DNA of 42,979 nucleotides from Phytophthora quininea (taxonomy: Eukaryota; Oomycota; Peronosporomycetes; Peronosporales; Peronosporaceae): contig JAAVTG010000619.1 in NCBI GenBank assembly GCA_011947345.1, positions 1-42,979 of the forward strand, written 5' to 3'. Shown here in pieces: positions 19,602-30,068 of the stretch. How positions within the stretch are numbered: the stretch's first letter is position 1; the number at the start of each line of letters is the position of its first letter. The notes beneath the pieces are model-generated. The model searched no databases, had not been told where the DNA came from, and saw only the letters and a list, made by a program, of their open reading frames with translations. A program made the translations under genes and the position numbers.

Positions 19602-20100
19602 GGCCTTTGCATGCCATTCCTTCGCAGGCAGGACTCAAGTGGTTAGTTAGTAAGAACATTCTGTGTCGGAAAAATCGTTATCTGGTACAGCCAGTTTGTC
19701 CGTATCATTGCCATCGCGCTCAACGCACAGCAAGCTGGAGGCTAGTCTGCGGCAGGCGTCACCCCATCTTGGTCCGATCGAGGACAGCTCGCTCACTACC
19801 CAGTAGTTCGGGTGTACAGTCAAGCGGAGAAGCAACGTTTCAACTAAGCAAACAGAACGACGATTTACCAACAAGATGGTCGTGGCGCCACTCGACACTC
19901 AAGTAGAGCTGGTACGCTCGAAGCAGCAGGAGCCCAGGCTCACGGCCGCCACACCCAGCGACTGAGCTCGCATCTGGCGGCCCCACGGGGAACTCGGCAG
20001 AGAAGATCAGCGAACTCTTGGTGCTGGTGGACGCTGCCGCAGTCGTCTTGCTGGATCTGCTCCCCTCGAGCAGCATCGGACCATCGCGCTGCGGGGGGTA
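19602..20100. other. Target-side flank of the LINE insertion
   Basis: No recognised gene. A plus frame (ELASGGPTGNSAEKISELLV) is open up to the insertion point, and joined across one copy of the target duplication it continues CGGYPTGSANGCALPTPAL then stops near 22640. Possibly an interrupted ORF, unproven. Confidence 0.35.
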
Positions 20101-20119
20101 TCCTACTGGTAGTGCTAAC
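20101..20119 (+). repeat. Target-site duplication, left copy
   Basis: TCCTACTGGTAGTGCTAAC, identical to 22595-22613, directly bordering the LINE. Confidence 0.85.
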
Positions 20120-22594
20120 CCACACATTTTTAAGTTAGTGCATCCGGATCAAAAGGGTTTTATACCGGGGCGTCGGATTGACCAGCAGCTAATGCTAGTC
20201 CGCGATCTCCAGCACTTAGAAACATTCCAAAAACGCAAAGGACTAGCGACGTTCTTGGACTTCGCTAAGGCTTACGACCGCGTTAATCGTCCGTACCTCC
20301 TTCGAGTTTTGGAACGACAAGGATTTGGGCCTCGGTTTTTGGCGTGGATACGTCTGTTGTACAACGACTCGAAATGTTCATTAATGATCAACGGATGGGC
20401 GCAGGACTCGCTGACACCAACTCGAGGAGTGAAACAGGGAGATCCATTGTCTCCGTATTTGTTTGCTCTCTCGTTGGAACCACTAGGAAATTTGTTACGC
20501 GCTCAAAGAGATTTAGGTGTCCTGGTGGGACAAACATTACGAGTCCCAGTGGGGTTCTTTGCTGACGACACTGTGCTATTCTCAAAAGGAAAGTGGGAGC
20601 TAGAAGAGCAGCTTCAAATTGTTGATGACTATTGTGGAGGATCTGGAGCTCGGCTGAACCATAACAAAAGTGTGACAATGAGTCTCAACAGTAAACGTTC
20701 TGCTCCGCGAGTGTCACCGCTAAAATCACTGAAGCGCGGCGAAACCGTGCGATATCTTGGCATTCCGTTCGGCAATGGTGATACTTCAACATTGGTGGCG
20801 AATCAACTCGACAAAAATTGATTAAGCGGCTCCAACTTTGGAAAGGCCGAGCGAGATCCCTAATCGGCCGAAGGTTGATCGCCCAAGCAGAGATTTTGTC
20901 ATTGCTGTGGTATTTCACAGCTTCTGTGACGATTCCGACCCGGTTCATCAAACGCTGGCAAGGCATTGTGAATCGGTACGTGTTATACAACCGCGTTAGC
21001 ACTGGGAAATCTGGGATAAGTATCGTTCAAAAGGACTGGCTGTGAGGCCACGCGAAGCAGACGGCATCGGGGTTCCTGATGTAGCTACTGTTATTCGTCG
21101 CCAACACTTTCAACTTCTCCAGAAATTCGTATTAGCGATTACTACACACCCAGACGAAGATGACAACGTATGGTATCGCCCAATGCTCTACATGATCCAA
21201 TTACGCTATGGCAACTTCGCCCGCCCGCGATCGAGTGATTTCTTACTTCAAAACCCACTGAAACCAGCGGGCTGGAGGTCGAGCATGCTACCTTTGTGGT
21301 GGAGACACTTGCTACGGGAGTGAAACAGAATTAAATGGCCAGCCCCGGAGTCGATTCACTACAACAGAATGAAAACTCTGCAGAAGGCGTTATTCACCCC
21401 AATTTGGTGGAGCAAGTTGCCTGAATTTCAGGTACTGGATACACGAAGCCCAGCAAGTCCGGCGAAGCCCCTGGGGTCAGGGTCAAATGCCTTTCGAGCG
21501 CTCTGTCGGGAACTGGCAAAACATAAAAAGTTATGTTTTGCCGACTTTCTGGGTGCCAATCGAGACTGGCCGTCGTCAACGGCATTTTTCACGGACGTCT
21601 GCTCCGAGATTCATCCAATACTTGGGACGAAAGTGCTTCCGCATGACATTTTCGTGCTCTACCATCAAATGAGCCGATTATTTCATCGCTTACTACCGCA
21701 TCCGGACGAAGGAGGAATGCAGGAAGTAACAAGTACGAATTCACCGCCGATATTTGGAATCAAGGTAAGTAGCTGTCTCCCAACAGAACCAACTACGCGA
21801 TTCTTCCCAAATTTGCGATCGCAAGATTGGAAGGTGATTCTCCAGCAAGTTCCGGAGTTGATGCATTTGATGCATCATCCGATGGAAGACCTGGGGTGTC
21901 CTCGACAAAGGATTCATGAGACCTTGTCCAGTGTGATTTCTCTACGTGGATATCTACTGCCGGTAATTCATGATGTGATAGTACGAATGTGCTTCGGAGA
22001 CCTCACAGTCGGTTCACGACTATACTTCCTCAGAGAACTAAATCCTACCATCCAAAACTGCGTTCGTCCGGAATGCCAGGAGATCGAAACGGTAGAACAC
22101 TGTTTTTCACGTGCCCGTCATTAGAACCAATGTGGAGCGAACTATGGAGCCGGTGGTCGACGTTCTTTGCGTCGATCTAAGCTGGAGGTTGCTACTCTTC
22201 CCAAGATTGCAAGACCTTCGTAGGAACAGTAGAAGTGAGCACAAAGAACTGATACTTCTATGGAGGATCTACACAGCGATTGTGTTTCATGCAACATGGC
22301 GGCTCAGGAACGACATTCATTTCCAGGAAACGACAGCTGAAGGGCCAAATATTCTCAATCTGCTGAACTCGTTCAAGATGCACTACCAATTCCTCTACCA
22401 ACACGCACATGAGCTTCATTGCAACCGCGCTACTGTGGTCCGCGTGCTGCAAAAACTTGGCTTTGATCCGCCAGAAAATAATATCCCGGAACCCATGCAC
22501 CACATGTGGACGACACGAACGTAACTCTCACGGATAGATAGCTTATCACCTTAAGACGAGAAATCCGCTAAACAGTTAATCAATTCAATTTCCT
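20120..22594 (+). mobile_element. 5'-truncated LINE-type non-LTR retrotransposon
   Basis: The reverse transcriptase reads in order HPDQKGFIPGRRIDQQLML, ATFLDFAKAYDRVNRPYLL (first catalytic Asp), GVKQGDPLSPYLFAL, GFFADDTVLFSKGK (catalytic FADD, about 20557-20598), ARLNHNKSVTMSL and VRYLGIPFGNG. A stop at 20819-20821 and a frame change follow, then RRLIAQAEILSLLWYF and further RT-downstream sequence to a C-terminal zinc-binding motif NCVRPECQEIETVEHCFFTC (about 22059-22117), as in zf-RVT tails. A final ORF continues to 22524. No endonuclease domain or 5' UTR is present, consistent with 5' truncation on insertion. The element is flanked by an exact 19-bp direct repeat and has no poly(A) tail, only an AT-rich 3' end. 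Internal stops make it non-autonomous. Confidence 0.85.
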
Positions 22595-22613
22595 TCCTAC
22601 TGGTAGTGCTAAC
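22595..22613 (+). repeat. Target-site duplication, right copy
   Basis: Second exact copy of the 19-bp sequence at 20101-20119, at the 3' end of the LINE. A TATA-like CTTATAAAATAG follows at 22637-22648. Confidence 0.85.
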
Positions 22614-22662
22614 GGATGCGCCCTACCGACTCCGGCCTTATAAAATAGTGCTGGGCCAAAGT

Positions 22663-23614
22663 CGTGGGCAGCTCAACAGCTCGTGATCGTAATACATGTA
22701 CACATGCAGCATAACAACAAGCATTGTATTCGTCGCTGAGCTAGCGCGAAGGCTGCATATTGTATGAAGTGCGTTCTTCACCTAGGTTACGACCTCTGTA
22801 TTGATGATGAATATTGCTCTTTTGATTTCTACTTTGACAGCAGCATCTCGTTGCGGAACAAGCCGATAGTTGTTCTCATATACCTTCATGTCTATCGAGC
22901 GCTCTACCGCTAGGATTGCAGATGAAGAAGTCCAGCCAGCGACAACGACCGCCGCTCTCGGCAACACTGCTTCATACCAGACCGATGGCCAGCACTCCAG
23001 CGCCGAAAAACGAATGCAGCACAAACTTGGGACGCTCCGGCCGGCAGCACATTTTCACAAGACAGGCAGTGCTGTCGACCTTGAACGACCGGAATAAGTG
23101 AGAGCACGCCAAGATCTCGGTGCCGTTCGGCCTGGCAAAATGAACCGAGACCCACACTCAAGGACGGCGCGTGGATGATTTTCAATCCAGCAGACATTCA
23201 GCCAGAGCTGGAGCATCGACCAGATGTGAAGCCATCTATGAGATGGGCTCGCTGGATGCAATGGAGAGTCCGAGAAGCTGCTGCATCGAGCTGCGTCTAT
23301 ACAACGAGAGCGCCAGGTGGGTCAAGCACTGCATCACCAAGCTCGACAACCAGCGGCTCCACGAGCCACGCGTGACCCACACACAACTTGTCTCCGTTAA
23401 CGGCCCGATCTTGAAACGACTATACGACGCTTCGCGCGCCAATCGGCACGGGAATAAGTGTTGGCGCGCTTTTGCCATTGTGGCATTGCACTGCGCGCGC
23501 CGTCCTTGTAACTTGCTTTGCTGCAGGACCGCGTGTCCGTCGGACACTGTCCGTCTCGATCATAGAGCTCTGGAGCTCATCCACGCGAAAAACATTTGTT
23601 TGCATTGCTTTCCT
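22663..23614. repeat. Dispersed direct repeat, copy 2
   Basis: Same orientation as 9372-10318. Contains the extra 12 bp (about 22920-22932) that adds four codons without shifting the minus-strand frame. Here the minus frame is split near 23024 by a stop, whereas copy 1 is open across the same point. The plus ORF starting MDDFQSSRHSARAG is longer in this copy (23171-23689), partly because short CA and GC runs differ in length. Confidence 0.85.
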
Positions 23615-24219
23615 AGCTCACCGAGCTTAGCTCACTACACTGTATGCAAACAAGAACTCTGCTCATGGGGACTTTTCATGGTTTCATGATGCTAGTTTTC
23701 ACGAACTACCGTTTATTCGTCATGACTTACAGCACCAAAGCAGTATGAAGTCCATTCAAGTGCTTTCCTTACGTTCCTAAACCTCCTTGATCGTAGACAG
23801 CTTTTTAAAGACGATGGAGAAGAGAAGATTTCGTCTTGAAGGGCATTCTGCAAATTTCATGTATGGTTTGTGTAAAAGTTTCACTTCCAATCAAGGCGAG
23901 ATTTCTTTCCCTTGGGGTCGCACTGGCTGCTGACCATCCGGCGAGCAGTATCCCATTTGCCTCCGAGCAGACCGGCGAAGGGGAGAAGCGGAAGGCGGCG
24001 TCGAAGCAGGGGCAGGAGAGGCCCAGCGCTGCGTCAAGCCGAGTCAGTTAGCGGGCTCTGACCCCCCTCTTGGGTGCACCTCGCTCGGTTCGTGTCTGGC
24101 GCTTCTCTGCCAGTGTCACGTAGCGAAACGCCGAGAAGCTGACGGGGAGGGGCTTCTGAGGAATAACCAGAGTCGGCAGATCCTCCGTCTGCTCTCGCTT
24201 CAAGTCAACTGGGAGCCGC
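23615..24219. other. Intergenic, end of the repeat island
   Basis: No supported gene; one 71-codon plus ORF at 23836-24051 without motifs. Base composition becomes GC-rich from about 23930 towards the next gene. Confidence 0.4.
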
Positions 24220-24227
24220 TTCACTTC
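24220..24227 (+). promoter_or_regulatory. Initiator TTCACTTC
   Basis: Exact YTCAYTYY match 27 nt upstream of the ATG at 24255. Confidence 0.45.
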
Positions 24228-24254
24228 TCGATTGGGAGTGTCAGCCAAAACAAA

Positions 24255-26363
24255 ATGGACAAGCGCGATGAGTTGCTGCGTCTCGTGGCGGCGCTGAGCG
24301 GCGCCTGTCGCCAGGACCGCAACGTGCTGAAGAACGGCGAGTTGGTGGACATGCTGGAGACCAGGGGCCGTCAGATCGCGCGGCTGCGCAAGCAGCAGAA
24401 GAAGCTCAAGCAGCACCAGCTAAAGACCCACGAGGGCAAGACGGCCAAGAAGCTCAAGGAGCAAGTGCTGGCTGGAGAGAGCAAGGCCGCCGAGGCCATT
24501 CCCAAGCGCCGCAAGCTCTCCCAGGACGGAGAGACTAAGCACGGCCACGACCTGGCGGTCTCGTGCATGTTTCCGTCCATCGAGCGCCAGAAGCCCAAGA
24601 GAGAGTCCATGGGCGAGTGGATCTCGTCTTTGCAGGGCAACAAGGCGGCGGTGCAGGACCCTACGGACGCGGTGACCTACTACCGCCCTACAACCCCCAC
24701 CACGGTCGGTGTGGAGGTCGAGGTCAGCGAGGAGTCGGTGATGGTCAACCCACTCAAGACGTACCCGTACAACCGCATGCGTCGTTCGCCGTCACCGCAG
24801 TTGAAGACCCCGCGGGCTGTGCGAGCCCCATCGCCGTTGGTGAAGCCGGCGGACCGCTCGGCGTCCCCGTCATCGGTGGACCTGGCAGCCTCCTCGACGT
24901 CGACCATGGCATCGTACTACGACGACATGTACGACGAGTACTCGGCGGAGGCGATGCGGCGCTACACCCGCTCAGCCTCGGACCGCGCGCCGTCCTTCGA
25001 GTCGGTAGACTGGTCGCCCTCGGACGACGAAAGTGGTGATGAGTCCATGCCATTCCGGAGCATCGCCGACGATGTGGAAGCCAGCCCAACACGGCGCCAC
25101 CAACTATCGCCTGTGTCGCGACTGAGGGTGCAGGAGCTGTCTAGCAGCAAGTTCCTTTCAGCAGAAGAGGGAGAGCCCACTGCGGAGTCGGCGTCTCGGG
25201 TTCAGCAGATGAGCGTGCCCATTACTGCCACTTCGACGGAAGTGGTCATGGAGGTGCTGTACGGCATCATGGAACACAACGAGAACTTCAAGTGGCTCAT
25301 TGACCCGGCCAACCAAGCGCGTGTGGCCAAGCTGGTTGACTACCACCTGAAGGAGAAGCAAAACAGCGGTGCCTCTTCATCCTGCTGCGAAGACGAGCAG
25401 TTCATTAACGAGCTGCGCTCGCAGGTGGACGAGTTGATCCACGAGAACCTGAAGATCAAGTCTGAGAATGTTCGACTTGCGCACTCCGAGACCAACCAGC
25501 AGAACGTGGAGGAGCTGAAGATGCTGCTAGCACAGACCCAGGAGACTGTCAGTCTTCACGAAGGCTTTCGCCGCCAGGCCGAAGCTGCATTCCAGAGTGA
25601 GTTAGAGACCAAGGCGAAGCAGGTGTCGGATCTTCAGCAGAACCTCGAAGAGAAGGACTCGCAGATCGACAAGCTCTTGCAGAGTGGAGCCACCAGTGAG
25701 GAGAGCTCCGAGGCGGAAGTATCTCGACTGAGAAGCACAGTGCTTGAGAAGGATCGCGAAATCTGCCGCCTCAACATCCAGCTGTCTACGAAGCAGAAAC
25801 TCGTTGACGAGATTACCAAGAAGGTAGTGCAGCAACTAGAGACGACTGTACAGGGCTCGTCGGGCGAGACCGATGCGACACTAGCCAACTCGCTTCATTT
25901 GGACATGGACATGTTCCTATTCAAGAGTGTGGCGGAGAAGGAGCAAGTGATCGACGAGTTGAAGGCCGCGTTGGCGTCCATGGAGCGTGAAGTGAGCAGC
26001 CTCGAGAGCCGTGTGGCCAAGAAGGCGCGGGAGTCGCTACTGCTGAAGACCAAGTTCAAGTCGTTGTCCTCGCGCCTGACCGAAGCCAACGTGAACATGT
26101 CCCGCCTTGAAACCGAGAACAACCGTCTTGTGATGTCGTTGAAGGAGAAACAGGGCAAGATGCGGGACCTGATTGAGTTCTTGGAGAACAAGGAGAAGCA
26201 AGTAATTCACCTGGAGGAGCAGGTGAACCTGCGCCAGACGCAATTGGAGCACGTCATGACGGAGTTCGAGAAGACACAGCGCCACCACAGCAAGAAGAGC
26301 CCAAGCGGCCGTGCCCCGCTTCACCCGAGCAGCCGTAAGGCCGCCGCCATCCATGCGGCCTAA
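24255..26363 (+). CDS. Orphan coiled-coil protein, 702 aa
   Basis: One uninterrupted ORF with strong third-codon GC, so clearly coding. The ATG is in a good context (AAAATGG) after an initiator. Residues 1-90 are basic and helical (RLRKQQKKLKQHQ, a likely nuclear localisation type cluster at KKLKQHQ and PKRRKL). Residues about 100-330 are Ser/Pro-rich with SP and DDE patches, presumably disordered and phosphorylated. Residues about 335-375 contain the compact motif EVLYGIMEHNENFKWLIDPA. Residues about 385-680 form a long heptad coiled coil with one break near 545 (SSGETDATLANSL). The tail is basic and Ser-rich (HHSKKSPSGRAPLHPSSRKA). No catalytic motif was recognised. It resembles scaffold or centrosomal-type proteins in architecture only. 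Confidence 0.8.
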   Translation: MDKRDELLRLVAALSGACRQDRNVLKNGELVDMLETRGRQIARLRKQQKKLKQHQLKTHEGKTAKKLKEQVLAGESKAAEAIPKRRKLSQDGETKHGHDLAVSCMFPSIERQKPKRESMGEWISSLQGNKAAVQDPTDAVTYYRPTTPTTVGVEVEVSEESVMVNPLKTYPYNRMRRSPSPQLKTPRAVRAPSPLVKPADRSASPSSVDLAASSTSTMASYYDDMYDEYSAEAMRRYTRSASDRAPSFESVDWSPSDDESGDESMPFRSIADDVEASPTRRHQLSPVSRLRVQELSSSKFLSAEEGEPTAESASRVQQMSVPITATSTEVVMEVLYGIMEHNENFKWLIDPANQARVAKLVDYHLKEKQNSGASSSCCEDEQFINELRSQVDELIHENLKIKSENVRLAHSETNQQNVEELKMLLAQTQETVSLHEGFRRQAEAAFQSELETKAKQVSDLQQNLEEKDSQIDKLLQSGATSEESSEAEVSRLRSTVLEKDREICRLNIQLSTKQKLVDEITKKVVQQLETTVQGSSGETDATLANSLHLDMDMFLFKSVAEKEQVIDELKAALASMEREVSSLESRVAKKARESLLLKTKFKSLSSRLTEANVNMSRLETENNRLVMSLKEKQGKMRDLIEFLENKEKQVIHLEEQVNLRQTQLEHVMTEFEKTQRHHSKKSPSGRAPLHPSSRKAAAIHAA

Positions 26364-26964
26364 GCTTCGGAAAACTAGCACTGGCTGGCCGATCCCATTG
26401 GAAGAACGAATGCTCTCTCGCCGCTGCGCGAGGACTCGCTCCCGCACCTGCTTCTTCCCCTCCTGTCATGACTGCCGAGAAAAATACAAGAAGACGAGGT
26501 GCCTCGCACCCGAAACAAGACAAACATGCACCCACTTGAAGACCACAAGGCCTTCGTCGTCATCATCCACGGCGTAAACCGATCGACGCCGGCCATTTTT
26601 TCATCATACATTATTATTGATAAGTTATACTACAGCTAGGGATAGCAGCAGAGGAAAGCAGAGTTCAAGCGCCAGCGGCTGGGGCCAGATCGAGGAACAC
26701 ACAATTTGCTAGGAGTGTTCGCTCGTCTATAGAGAAGCCAGCCCAGCTACGTTGTACATGTGAGCGTGAACGCTAAGCCAAAGAAAACACCAATTTGCTT
26801 GAGATTTTTTTCTTGCTGTGAGTTGAATTGAAGACATCGTGCCTGCTGCACTACGTCAAATAGATCAGGAACGGATACCAATACCAAAGAAGACCCACAG
26901 GTCTTCGAAACGAGCTGTGGCAGCTCGCTCTTCACGTGGCCACGTTTGTTTGCACTCCGTGAGA
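26364..26964. other. Convergent intergenic region
   Basis: 3' flanks of the coiled-coil gene and the minus-strand C2 gene. Short ORFs on both strands are not supported. Confidence 0.45.
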
Positions 26965-28200
26965 TCACTCCACTGTCTTCTCGTAGACCACGCGCTTGCC
27001 GACGTCCGTGTGCTTGATCTTGTTCGAGATGCGAGCTCCTTTGCGGCGCACGGGGAGAGACGTCACTCCAAGTCCAAAGACGAACGTCGCGATGAAGAGG
27101 AAGAACAATCCGACCAGCAGCAGGACCGGCACCCACAGTGGGGCCGTGAAGAACGTCGTAGCCAGGAACGGAATGATCCAGAACGGGAACGTGAAGAAGG
27201 CCACGAGCATCGTGGGCACAGCAATGGCCAGGAAGATCGTCAGCGCGCCGGCCGACATGATCCCCGCCACAGCAGCCAGAGCCACGCTCAGCTTGCGGTG
27301 CTTCTTGGCGTACTCCGTGGGCAGGTGGCAGTAGCCCAGCACAGATCCGCATGTGGTGGAGGTCAGCGAGTACAGCGTAGCCACAAAGGCGTCGCGGGCG
27401 TCCAGTAGCTTGGAGGCGCGTCCAGCTGCACGGAAGGCCTTGCGGACAGGAGGGCCGAACCACACCTGGAGAAGTACCTCTCCGCGGTTACCGGTGCCTC
27501 GAGCCCTCTTTCAGACGCACAGTGAACTCGGTGGGCTCCGAGGTCTGCGCTTCAGCGATGCTCGTGACATTGAGCTGGCCCGAGCCGATGAGCTCGTCCC
27601 CGGACTCGTCCGAGTACACTTCAACGGTCAGATTTGCTCCCTTTTGGTGCAGATTGGCATCGTAGAATAGCTCCAGCTCGTTGTTGGCGCTCTCGTCCCA
27701 TTCGGGATTGGTGCCTCCGTGGAAGGCTGGGTCTGTGGTGGCCCACGACTTGGGACTCGAATTGTCCAACTGCACCAGCACTGCAACGCCAACAACATTA
27801 ACATTAGATACCAAAGTGAAGCAGGTTACCGGCATGATACCGACGACGCACCGAACGGATCCTGGCGCTTGCCAAAGTCCATCGTGGGCAGGTTGCGGGC
27901 GCTGAGCACCTTGACGTGGATGGTGCCGTTCATGGCGACTGCGGGCGAGGCTCTGGTCTTGGGACTGAGCTGCTTCTCCTGGGGCTTCTTGGGCGACGCG
28001 CTCTTGGGTGGCGACACCGGTTTCGTCTCGGATACGGGCGGGACGAGCGTCGGCTCTTCGGCAGCGATGACTGGGGCTGGTTCTTGCGGGACCACTGGCG
28101 CTTGTGGCTCCTCTGAGTCGGAAGAGGAACTGCTGCTGCTGCTGTCGGCGGGCGGGGCGGGGTTTGAGGCGGTTTGCGAGCGCTTGGGCTTGCGGGCCAT
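26965..28200 (-). CDS. C2-domain protein with C-terminal hydrophobic membrane region
   Basis: Reading from ATG 28200: an N-terminal low-complexity Ser/Pro/acidic segment (residues 1 to about 88), then a C2 domain: GTIHVKVLSARNLPTMDFGK and QDPF, an intron 27780-27865 (gtgcgt to ttgcag), then VLVQLDNSSPKSWATTD, GGTNPEWDE (the conserved NPxWDE turn) and LTVEVYSDESGDELIGSGQL. C2 domains bind phospholipid, often with Ca2+ through Asp loops; here DFGKRQDPF and DESGDE supply acidic residues. The C-terminal part has a short helical stretch (DARDAFVATLYSLTSTTCGS) followed by two long hydrophobic segments (ALTIFLAIAVPTMLVAFFTF; WVPVLLLVGLFFLFIATFVF), suggesting a membrane hairpin. It ends KRVVYEKTVE. 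A one-base frame break near 27500 interrupts the join between the C2 domain and the tail. Family beyond C2 not recognised. Confidence 0.72.
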
Positions 28201-29765
<1,565 letters not shown>

Positions 29766-30068
29766 ACTTCAGCAGAGGGGGATGTCACGAGTGTCAACTT
29801 GGTCATCATGTGCGCATGTGATTTCCTACATAGATTTTCTGTTTTGCCTTCTCAACATTTGTTGTATTTTGCCTTGAACTCATGCGTAGTATAAAAACAG
29901 GATCGCGTGGCTGCAGCGGTTAGCAGCGCCTGGAGTTTGGTTTGAATGGGTCGAAAAATAGACGCGAAACCACTTGGCAACGCGCAAACTTGGCAATGCC
30001 ATTCCAGGAGTTTCTTCTTCGGACGAATTGCTACGACAAGCAGGCAGTACTGGGGATCTCTTTGAGCG
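29766..30068. other. Short intergenic region
   Basis: DIM1 3' flank and kinesin 5' flank. No clear initiator was found. Confidence 0.4.

Noticed and set aside
9372..23614. The two 950-bp repeats as LTRs of one retroelement
   Set aside because: The 12.3 kb between them holds unrelated host genes and several different transposon remnants, with no gag-pol; no TG..CA ends were seen.
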